A stretch of 31,861 nucleotides of DNA from a virus. The stretch spans positions 1 to 31,861 of the IMG/VR virus record IMGVR_UViG_3300034682_000392; one strand, 5' to 3'. Position 1 is the first letter of the stretch; each line of letters opens with the position of its first letter. The translations under genes and the position numbers were made by a program. Under the pieces are notes generated by a model that had not been told where the DNA came from, searched no databases, and worked only from the letters and a program-made list of their open reading frames with translations. Shown one piece after another: positions 5,704 to 11,719 of this stretch.

Positions 5704-6895
5704 AAAACTCTCTCTGCATGTCATCACAAAGCATGCGAGTGATGGCGATATTCGTGAAATCGTGGACTTGGGTTGCCCTGGGCTTTTATTTCGATTTCAC
5801 GCATCGCGCAAATCGGGCTCGTGGTATTCATTTTTCTATGAAAATGGGCGCATGAAACCAGCCAAGTTTGCGAACTGGCCAACCCATTCTGTTAAAGATG
5901 CCCGCGCCCATGTCAGTGCAGAACTCGATAAGCGCATGGGGCGAGATGCGAAAAAAGACCAAGCCAGCGAGTATTCAACCGTTGCCGAATTAATGCAGTG
6001 GTTTTGTGACCGGGTATCAAAACAAACCGACATTTCTCCGGCCCGTAAACGCTCTGTTCTGTCAGTTATTAAGAATCGAATCTTGCCGTTGATTGGTTCT
6101 GAACCAATATCAACGCTCGATAAACGCCGCATCGATGCCGCGTTCTGGCTGCCACTGCAGGCAGACTATGAACTCTCAACAGTCATGATCACACTGCGCG
6201 TGTTGAAACAAGCATTCGCCCTGGCTGCTGACCATAGGCTCATTCCTGATAACCCAATCGCGGATATTAAACAGACCTCCTTTACTAACAGTAAAATCGA
6301 ACCAAAGCCGGGAAAATTAAAGCCCTATCAAGTCACCGAAGTCACCAGCTTGATGGATTCCATCACTCCGGCGGTGATGCTGTGTTTGCTGCCCCTGCTG
6401 TTTGGCACCCGAATCGGTGAAACACGCTGCGCCGAATGGAGCGAATTCGATCTGTATGGTGGCGTCTGGTATGTGCCCAAAGAGCACACAAAATCACGCC
6501 GTGAATTTACAGTTCCACTGTCGGTAATGAGCGTCAACTTTTTGCATAAATACCGAGAATATCAGCGGGAAAATGGCTACAACGGCGACTATTTATTCCC
6601 TGATGGTAAGGGCCACCCACTTAATGACCGTGCAGCGAGGCGGCTTGTTGAGGCTGTCAGCAAAAAAAAATGGGCCGCTCATGATCTGCGGAAGTTGTTC
6701 AGCGCACGGCTAATGGAAATGAAAGTGAATGATTCGGTGCGTGAGCTGATGCTGAATCACGCACTGGATAGGCTAAAGACCACATATTTGCAAACAGCTA
6801 ATGCGCTGGAAGAAAAGCGCGAAGCGATAAATGTGTATCACCAGTGGTTACAGGAAAGCGGATTAAGTTCTTGTTTTATTCGTAATGATGAGTAA
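5684..6895 (+). CDS. int: Tyrosine recombinase / integrase (P4-type)
   Basis: A 403-residue tyrosine recombinase. Residues about 1-90 resemble the DUF4102 arm-binding domain of P4-family integrases (DLGCPGLLFRFHASRKSGSW), followed by a core-binding domain (about 100-200) and the catalytic domain. The full active site is visible: Arg243 (GTRIGE), Lys270, His333 and Arg336 (HDLR), His359, and nucleophile Tyr368. Start 5684 is the ATG nearest the family start; an in-frame ATG at 5657 adds 9 residues. It may integrate the phage chromosome, or resolve multimers if the element is a plasmid. It is oriented with, and embedded in, the lytic operon, which is unusual for a phage integrase. No attP core could be identified. 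Confidence 0.92.
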   Translation: MPRTVREKLSLHVITKHASDGDIREIVDLGCPGLLFRFHASRKSGSWYSFFYENGRMKPAKFANWPTHSVKDARAHVSAELDKRMGRDAKKDQASEYSTVAELMQWFCDRVSKQTDISPARKRSVLSVIKNRILPLIGSEPISTLDKRRIDAAFWLPLQADYELSTVMITLRVLKQAFALAADHRLIPDNPIADIKQTSFTNSKIEPKPGKLKPYQVTEVTSLMDSITPAVMLCLLPLLFGTRIGETRCAEWSEFDLYGGVWYVPKEHTKSRREFTVPLSVMSVNFLHKYREYQRENGYNGDYLFPDGKGHPLNDRAARRLVEAVSKKKWAAHDLRKLFSARLMEMKVNDSVRELMLNHALDRLKTTYLQTANALEEKREAINVYHQWLQESGLSSCFIRNDE

Positions 6896-6925
6896 CTGCC
6901 AAATATTTAGCGCAAGGAATAAATA

Positions 6926-7411
6926 ATGACTCAGTTAAATCAACAACAACTGTCGCATGCAATTATGGCCGACCTATTACGGCAGAACCCAAACCTGCCA
7001 TTTGAAAAACGTATTTACGATTGCGTTATAAAGGCGTCGATCTCTATTTGTCATGAGCTGAATACCCCAATAATCAAAGTGCGAAAGTCAATGGGCCTAG
7101 ATGAGTGGCTTAAAACTGAAGATGTTATTAGATGCACTAAATACATGGCTGGAGTCCTTTCTAAACAAATAATCCCTGAATATACAGTCCCTGATTATCC
7201 ACGAAGCGTTTCAGAATTTGGTTGTTGCGTCAGACTGTTGGATGCAGTTCCAGAGTTTTTAGGAAAAATTAAATATCTTGGAATCAACAGCCGCCATTGG
7301 ACTGCCTTGGTAGCTAACTGGGATGAGCTAACAAAACTTTATAATGATGATAGACGGGATGAATTAAACAAAAGAATGCAGGAAATTTATGGAGCTGCAT
7401 TATATGAATAA
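6926..7411 (+). CDS. Hypothetical 161-residue protein
   Basis: A largely helical soluble protein with AAGGAA upstream of the ATG. It has clear amphipathic helices near residues 5-45 and 60-95 and at the C-terminus. No conserved catalytic motif or zinc site is evident despite two adjacent Cys residues (about 105). It opens the accessory block after int, in DNA that looks more AT-rich than the structural genes. No family is recognised. Confidence 0.6.
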   Translation: MTQLNQQQLSHAIMADLLRQNPNLPFEKRIYDCVIKASISICHELNTPIIKVRKSMGLDEWLKTEDVIRCTKYMAGVLSKQIIPEYTVPDYPRSVSEFGCCVRLLDAVPEFLGKIKYLGINSRHWTALVANWDELTKLYNDDRRDELNKRMQEIYGAALYE

Positions 7412-7679
7412 AAATGTATTAGATATACCTGAGCAGAGTCAACAGATTTCTAATGACATCCCCACTCTAATAATAAAAGGCCGAACACTTGGTAAAAGTG
7501 AAGAAATTGATTTTTCTAAGTTACTTTTCCCTGCCTTCAGGATACTTCCTGTCATTAACGAATCTGAAAATATTGTTGTTGAAGCAATCAAGCGTATGCG
7601 GGCCGCGCATGTTCCATGTGCTGACCTTATTCTCCGCGCCGAAAACTTAATGCAAACAATTAAACGGATAAAACAATGA
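7389..7679 (+). CDS. Hypothetical 96-residue protein
   Basis: Overlaps the preceding gene. ATG 7389 has AGGA 5 bases upstream and gives 96 residues; an alternative ATG at 7404 has GGAG 9 bases upstream and gives 91. The middle includes strand-like FPAFRILPVI, then a C-terminal amphipathic helix (IVVEAIKRMRAAHVP onward). The stop overlaps the following start by ATGA. No family is recognised; coupling suggests that it works with its neighbours. Confidence 0.55.
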   Translation: MELHYMNKNVLDIPEQSQQISNDIPTLIIKGRTLGKSEEIDFSKLLFPAFRILPVINESENIVVEAIKRMRAAHVPCADLILRAENLMQTIKRIKQ

Positions 7680-8122
7680 TAAGACACATCAAAAAAGGAA
7701 AATGGGGCGGCTGTAATGTCAAAAATTGCGGCGAACTACTTGGTTGCATCCATGAATACATACCGTATGCATGCCATATCTGTGGTAATCAAATGGTCAT
7801 GGTTACAAAAAACGGGCATGTATTTTGTGAGGGTGGGCATTATGAACCATGCTATGAAGCAGATTCATTGGAAGTAGCAAAAGCAAAGCTAATCCCAATG
7901 ATTGACGGTGAGTTCATCCCTGATCCGCCGTCGTACTTGCCGTACATGATGCGTTCAGTAGCTAAAGACGGTAAACCAGAGAAAAAGGATAAACGGCAGG
8001 TGCTAGCGTATACACCGAATATCTATGATGAATTTTCTTGGAGTATCACATCTGCGAAACTTTTTGAGAAAGCATGCGGCAATGCTACACACTGGATTTA
8101 TTTAGATAAACCAGTAAATTAA
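7676..8122 (+). CDS. Hypothetical Cys-rich protein with zinc-ribbon-like motif
   Basis: A 148-residue protein. The first 65 residues hold many Cys and His: CNVKNC, CIHEY, CHICGNQ and FCEGGHYEPC, which could form one or two zinc sites. The rest is mixed alpha/beta with a Lys-rich stretch (about 98-108). It is the last gene before a strong terminator at 8158-8187. I do not recognise the family. Confidence 0.6.
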   Translation: MIRHIKKGKWGGCNVKNCGELLGCIHEYIPYACHICGNQMVMVTKNGHVFCEGGHYEPCYEADSLEVAKAKLIPMIDGEFIPDPPSYLPYMMRSVAKDGKPEKKDKRQVLAYTPNIYDEFSWSITSAKLFEKACGNATHWIYLDKPVN

Positions 8123-8157
8123 TAATAGGCTAAAAACGCCTAACATTTATATTTACA

Positions 8158-8187
8158 AATAGGCGCATTGCGCCTATTATTATTTCA
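8158..8187 (+). terminator. Intrinsic terminator closing the post-integrase block
   Basis: A 9-bp perfect stem (8158-8166 with 8170-8178) with a 3-base loop is followed by ATTATTT. A second partial copy of the AATAGGC arm lies at about 8124-8130. It separates the 6926-8122 genes from the HsdS-like gene. Confidence 0.75.
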
Positions 8188-8250
8188 ACGGTGGCGCACA
8201 GAAAGCCACTCGTTCTGAGGGGGCTAGTTGATGCCACCGATGGAAACGAG

Positions 8251-8538
8251 ATGAAACTTTCTGACCTGGCAACCATCAAGACAAACTATCAAGAGGCTGA
8301 TTTCTGGGTAGTGCGTCGAGGCTCTTTAAAAACAGTTGGCAGCGTGACCCGTGAATATAACCCGGAACACATAGGCATTAAGGTTAACCGAACCGACATC
8401 CTTCTTCCTGATTATCTCTACTATTGCTTGATGGCTTTACATCAGGCAAAACGATGGGAACCGCTGGCAACCGGCACACTGAGTCTGGTTAACATCAGAA
8501 CAGCTGATATCCGTAACATCGTGCTGTCACCACAGTAA
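8251..8538 (+). CDS. Orphan type I restriction S-subunit-like half domain
   Basis: From ATG 8251 the product has 95 residues (a GTG at 8191 would add 20, but no ribosome binding site is seen there). The order MKLSDLATIKTN at the start, then GIKVNRTDILLPDYLYYCLMAL, then GTLSLVNIRTADIRNIVL closely follows the layout of a single target-recognition domain of HsdS (the PEYLYYFL and I..LKLSDIKNI patterns). Full HsdS has two such domains plus conserved coiled coils, and no HsdM or HsdR gene is present. It may be a decoy, an adaptor altering host enzyme specificity, or a domain recruited for another role. Function is unproven. Confidence 0.55.
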   Translation: MKLSDLATIKTNYQEADFWVVRRGSLKTVGSVTREYNPEHIGIKVNRTDILLPDYLYYCLMALHQAKRWEPLATGTLSLVNIRTADIRNIVLSPQ

Positions 8539-8540
8539 AA

Positions 8541-8558
8541 CAGGGGCTTCGGCCCCTG
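8541..8558 (+). terminator. GC-rich hairpin without T-run
   Basis: A 7-bp stem with UUCG loop (CAGGGGC, TTCG, GCCCCTG) lies 2 bases after the HsdS-like stop. No T-run follows, so it may be a weak terminator, a 3'-end stabiliser, or a pause site rather than a full stop. Confidence 0.5.
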
Positions 8559-8584
8559 ATACTGCACAGCGCAAAGGGGTGAAC

Positions 8585-9097
8585 ATGGAAATTAAATTAC
8601 CTGGTATTTCAGAACAGCAGCAATTCATTTTTGCAGCTGGTCTCGATGAAGCTATTTATCAGTTACAGCAAAACAAATCGGCTCGCGTTGTACGACCGAT
8701 GATAGAAGTTGATGAAAGCAAATATCCAAGAACGCATCTATTAAGAGAGCATGAAGGCTGGGAGCCGCCACACCCTGATATCGTGGGCGCGTATTTCCGC
8801 CACTTTCAATCGTTCTGCGTTGAATATGATACCGATGCAAAACTAGCGGCACTGTTGGGGCTAACATCAGACCGCAGAGTGAGAGAGTTTAAACAGGGAA
8901 CGCGTCCTGTGCCGTTTGGCGTATGGCGTAAGTTCTTGGTAATGACTGGTCGAGCGGTGCAAGACATTATTCCTGTTAAATTTATAACATCAGGAAATCA
9001 CAACGTGGATTGTGACGAATGTGGTGGGCTTGGCTACTACTCGCCAATAGATGAAGAAATCGAATGCCCGAAATGTAAAGGTAATGGTTTTTTGTAA
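8585..9097 (+). CDS. Hypothetical protein with C-terminal DnaJ-like zinc module
   Basis: A 170-residue protein starting at ATG 8585 (AAGGGG upstream). The middle (about 75-125) contains a helical segment (LAALLGLTSDRRVREFKQGTRPVPFGVWRKFL) resembling an XRE-like HTH. The C-terminal 30 residues carry CDECGGLGYY and CPKCKGNGF, two CxxCxGxG motifs as in the DnaJ Cys-rich domain, likely binding one zinc. An HTH fused to a zinc knuckle suggests DNA binding. The whole protein is not recognised as a named family. An AT-rich gap of 53 bases follows. Confidence 0.65.
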   Translation: MEIKLPGISEQQQFIFAAGLDEAIYQLQQNKSARVVRPMIEVDESKYPRTHLLREHEGWEPPHPDIVGAYFRHFQSFCVEYDTDAKLAALLGLTSDRRVREFKQGTRPVPFGVWRKFLVMTGRAVQDIIPVKFITSGNHNVDCDECGGLGYYSPIDEEIECPKCKGNGFL

Positions 9098-9150
9098 GCT
9101 TTTTTTAAATTACCTTTGTTTATACGACAAAATCATTTAAAGGTTGAACG

Positions 9151-9411
9151 ATGACTTATCAAGAGATGCTTTCCTTCATTGAATTTGCAAATGAAAAAGC
9201 CGATGAAGAATTAAATAAATATGATTCTGTTTCGGATGCTAGAGCCATTTTGCGTTTCGCTTTTTATGTTTTAGATCGTGAAGTGGGCGTATGTCAATCA
9301 ACTCCTATTGGTTGTGCTATGCCTCTTACTCTTGATGAATGTAAATCCATTATTGATTTATCTGGTGAACTTCTTACTAAATCACGAAATATAGGTCGCG
9401 CAGATGAATAG
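9151..9411 (+). CDS. Hypothetical 86-residue protein
   Basis: A helical acidic protein with AAAGG upstream of the ATG. It has no recognisable domain. Its last bases overlap the next gene by 8 bases, so the two are a coupled pair. Codon use is AT-rich compared with the structural genes. Role unknown. Confidence 0.55.
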   Translation: MTYQEMLSFIEFANEKADEELNKYDSVSDARAILRFAFYVLDREVGVCQSTPIGCAMPLTLDECKSIIDLSGELLTKSRNIGRADE

Positions 9412-9826
9412 ATACGTTAAAGAGATTTTACGCGATGAAATAAGAGATCTAATTAATCGCACTATCACCCCCAACACTGGTTATTCAATAGAGTTTGAAA
9501 CGCTACAACAAGCGGTTGATGCCAGTGTTGAATCTATATATGAAAAAGTGAATAACTTTGAAGTTCTCACTCAAGAGATGATAGACGAACAAGCGGATGA
9601 TGATGGGTATCTTGAAGGGGCTCAGGCTGGCGACTTGGTATTCTTTGATGATCCCATGTTGGTGTCGGAAGCAACTATTAGCGAGTGGTATGGTCAATCT
9701 ACCGCCGATATTCGTAAGCAATCTTTAGATATCAGTGATACTGAAAACATTGTGTTCTATGCACTGATTTTAAATCGCCTTTGGTTATACAACCAAAACA
9801 ACATGCCAGCAGATCCAGTTAACTAA
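9404..9826 (+). CDS. Hypothetical acidic 140-residue protein
   Basis: Second gene of the coupled pair and last gene of the early region. The protein is acidic (patches such as EQADDDGYLEG) and mainly helical, ending with an aromatic-rich segment (ILNRLWLYNQNN). No known domain. Strong acidity is common among DNA-mimic and anti-defence proteins, but nothing specific supports that. A clear terminator follows at 9849-9869. Confidence 0.55.
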   Translation: MNRYVKEILRDEIRDLINRTITPNTGYSIEFETLQQAVDASVESIYEKVNNFEVLTQEMIDEQADDDGYLEGAQAGDLVFFDDPMLVSEATISEWYGQSTADIRKQSLDISDTENIVFYALILNRLWLYNQNNMPADPVN

Positions 9827-9848
9827 AATGTATCTAGCGTCAGGAACG

Positions 9849-9869
9849 ACCCGCTTCGGCGGGTTTTTT
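9849..9869 (+). terminator. Terminator at the end of the early operon
   Basis: A 6-bp GC-rich stem with UUCG loop (9849-9854 with 9859-9864) is followed directly by TTTTTATT. It ends early rightward transcription 23 bases after the last accessory gene. Confidence 0.88.
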
Positions 9870-10141
9870 ATTGCCTGAAATTCGTGAGAACCATCAAATA
9901 TTTTACGATTTCTTAAATTATTTTCAGCGCGAACCCGTCACGACAAAACCACAACACCACAACAACACCCAAACAAAACTGCTATGTCATGCAATCCAAG
10001 CAGCGATGCGCCTTTGCGCCCTATCGCTGCCTTGTTCGTAAAAGACTCGGCAAGTCCGTAGTGATGCGTGACAGTCACGCTAATGCATTAAAATGTCACG
10101 CTGTTTTGTTCTCTTTGGGTGGTTTTGTTCACGATGGGTGA
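9870..10141. other. Intergenic region with palindromes; no gene seen
   Basis: About 270 bases without a convincing gene. It contains a C/A-rich stretch (about 9940-9982, repeated ACAACACC-like units) and a 15-base perfect palindrome centred on 10073 (GCGTGAC A GTCACGC). A second GTCACGCTG half-copy lies at 10095-10103. A GTGAC-T-GTCACGCTG match also occurs at 1155-1169. These could be binding sites for a regulator or partition/replication factor. An open frame on the minus strand at 10129-10413 opposes the holin and is not supported. Confidence 0.4.
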
Positions 10142-10177
10142 TTGTTTTGCCGTGTCACTCGGTATATGATTTCTGTC
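10142..10177 (+). promoter_or_regulatory. Predicted late promoter (PR'-like)
   Basis: TTGTTT (10142-10147) and TATGAT (10165-10170) are spaced exactly 17 bases apart, predicting a start near 10177. A strong terminator follows about 65 bases later and before the lysis genes, which is the lambda PR'-tR' arrangement. Confidence 0.5.
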
Positions 10178-10243
10178 ATGGTGGTGTAAGTACCTGAGTT
10201 GGCCGCCATTTTACGTAAGCCAGTTTTTATCCCGTTCCATTTT

Positions 10244-10282
10244 AACCCGCCGCTTGGTTCACCCCTCGGCGGGTTTTCTTTT
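10244..10282 (+). terminator. Leader terminator before lysis genes (tR'-like)
   Basis: A 9-bp perfect stem (10244-10252 with 10267-10275) with a 14-base loop is followed by TTCTTTT. It lies 15 bases before the holin start. All late genes would be silent unless an antiterminator, presumably the Q-like protein, overrides it. Confidence 0.85.
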
Positions 10283-10296
10283 ATCTGGACCTCACC

Positions 10297-10590
10297 ATGC
10301 AACTCATCGACAAACTCTCTGACCTGAAAGGCCGATTGATTGCCTATTTGGGCGGCAGTGGGGTCTTCGCTTACAGCTCTAACGCTACCGCCACCGCGAA
10401 AGAAATCGTGCAATCAGCCCATGACGTTGCTGTTCAGCAATCAAGCAATCTGATGTCCGTACATATCACGTCTTACATGACCGTCGCCGACTTACTCGCT
10501 GTAGTCGGTGCTGTGGTGGTGCTTGGTCGCTTTGTGCTGGATGTCGTGAAATACATTCGTCCAGTGAGGACTCGTGATGATTCAAATTGA
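10297..10590 (+). CDS. Putative holin
   Basis: A 97-residue protein with one clear membrane segment at about 64-84 (ADLLAVVGAVVVLGRFVLDVV), a mostly polar N-terminal part with a mildly hydrophobic stretch (about 14-27), and a short basic tail. Size, single or double membrane span, and position directly before the endolysin fit a holin, which permeabilises the inner membrane and times lysis. It overlaps the endolysin by 14 bases. The sequence gives no family name with certainty. Confidence 0.7.
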   Translation: MQLIDKLSDLKGRLIAYLGGSGVFAYSSNATATAKEIVQSAHDVAVQQSSNLMSVHITSYMTVADLLAVVGAVVVLGRFVLDVVKYIRPVRTRDDSN

Positions 10591-11134
10591 GTTAAAGAAA
10601 AACGCCATTGCAGAAGTAATTGAACGTGAAGGCGGCTCCAAATTCACCAACCGTGCCGCTGACCGTGGCGGCCCAACGCGTTGGGGTGTTAAAGAGTCGA
10701 ACATGCGGCGCATGGGTTGGACTGGTGAGCCGAAAGATTTTCCGTATGACCTCGCTTACAAGTTTTATGAGCTGGTCTGGGAGCAGTGCCGCTGTGACGA
10801 TTTAGCAACATTCAATCACGACTTAACCATCTATGTTTTTGATTTCGCTGTTAACTCCAGTGAACAGAAAGCAGGAAACCGCCTGCAACGTATTCTTAAT
10901 GTGCTGAATAATCGGGGCAAGTTATATCCTGACATTGCAGTTGATGGGGATATCGGCTCACAAACAGTGGCGTCACTGGCGGCGTTCGTGCGAGTTCGCG
11001 GGGAAGGTGGCCTGCGAATGCTAACTGAGGTTTTTAAAGCTCTTCGTATCGGCCTTTGCTTCGATTTGGCTGAAAAGTCAGAGGACCAAGAAGAGAACGC
11101 CACCGGTTGGTTTAACCGGATCTGCTCACTGTAA
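10577..11134 (+). CDS. Endolysin, glycoside hydrolase family 108
   Basis: A 185-residue peptidoglycan hydrolase. The N-terminal EREGG motif (catalytic Glu about residue 18) followed by DRGGPTRWGVKE matches the GH108 signature EGGxxNxxxDxGGxTxxGI. The C-terminal half has a peptidoglycan-binding_3-like region (GKLYPDIAVDGDIGSQTV). It lacks a signal peptide, so export depends on the holin. ATG 10577 is used; a GTG three bases earlier is possible. Lysis of the host wall at the end of infection is its role. Confidence 0.9.
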   Translation: MIQIELKKNAIAEVIEREGGSKFTNRAADRGGPTRWGVKESNMRRMGWTGEPKDFPYDLAYKFYELVWEQCRCDDLATFNHDLTIYVFDFAVNSSEQKAGNRLQRILNVLNNRGKLYPDIAVDGDIGSQTVASLAAFVRVRGEGGLRMLTEVFKALRIGLCFDLAEKSEDQEENATGWFNRICSL

Positions 11135-11145
11135 GGAGTCATAAC

Positions 11146-11352
11146 GTGGATGTATCAACTGTTATTGATGCCGGTATTACTGTTGTCAGTACCGCATCAT
11201 CAGTCGTCGGCGTCAGTGCATTTGCTGCCGCCTTGTTGCCTAAACCATCAGTTAATACTGTAAAGGTTTATAAATTGGTTCGTTTAGTTGTTGATTTCAT
11301 TGGTGCTAACTGGATTAACGCCAAGAACCAGACATCAGAGAAGGATGAATAA
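11146..11352 (+). CDS. Small membrane protein of the lysis cassette
   Basis: A 68-residue protein beginning at GTG 11146 with AAGGAG 9 bases upstream. It is hydrophobic from about residue 4 to 31 (one membrane span), followed by a second moderately hydrophobic helix (VYKLVRLVVDFIGANW) and a charged tail. It lies directly after the endolysin, where spanins, antiholins or a second holin are found. No lipobox is present, so an o-spanin is unlikely. Confidence 0.55.
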   Translation: MDVSTVIDAGITVVSTASSVVGVSAFAAALLPKPSVNTVKVYKLVRLVVDFIGANWINAKNQTSEKDE

Positions 11353-11355
11353 AAA

Positions 11356-11709
11356 ATGGAAAACCAACACCGAAAAATTAAAGGCTATCGCGAATTAAGC
11401 CAGGAAGAAATTGACCTGATGAATCGCATTAAAGCCAAAGGTGCTGAATTGTTATCGTTGCAGGCTGAACTAGCTGGGCGACTCGATACTGATTTAGTTA
11501 CTAAACGGAATGATGCTAGACGATCCATGTGTGGGTCTGAGTCTTTAACCGGAACGCCATATGATGAAAATAATGGTGGATCTGATGAATGTCACGAATT
11601 CAGACGATTTGCTGACGCCGAACCTCAGCGCTGGGCTGCTATCGGTAAGACGGATATCCAGACTGGAATCATGGCGTTAGTTCGCGCAATTGCCCAGCCA
11701 TCTGTATAA
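11356..11709 (+). CDS. acb2: Acb2/Tad1-family cyclic-nucleotide sponge (anti-CBASS/anti-Thoeris)
   Basis: A 117-residue protein. The N-terminal HRKIKGYRELSQEEIDLMNRIKAKG and C-terminal WAAIGKTDIQTGIMALVRAIAQP blocks match the helical-hairpin Acb2/Tad1 family of phage proteins. Known family behaviour: they bind and sequester cyclic di- and trinucleotides made by CBASS (and in Tad1, Thoeris signals), blocking abortive defence. Tyr11 and Lys26, the residues I recall as essential for cyclic-dinucleotide binding in the Pseudomonas phage PaMx33 protein, are at the same positions. Residues about 45-93 form a long insert between the two blocks (including Cys59, Cys79 and an Asp/Glu/Asn-rich part), so the protein is longer than the usual 90-100 residues. 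It starts 3 bases after the upstream stop. Confidence 0.85.
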   Translation: MENQHRKIKGYRELSQEEIDLMNRIKAKGAELLSLQAELAGRLDTDLVTKRNDARRSMCGSESLTGTPYDENNGGSDECHEFRRFADAEPQRWAAIGKTDIQTGIMALVRAIAQPSV

Positions 11710-11719
11710 CAAATAGTTT

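Noticed and set aside
10129-10413. Minus-strand frame of 94 codons over the late promoter and holin
   Set aside because: It runs antisense through the terminator and holin and has no domain or ribosome binding site.
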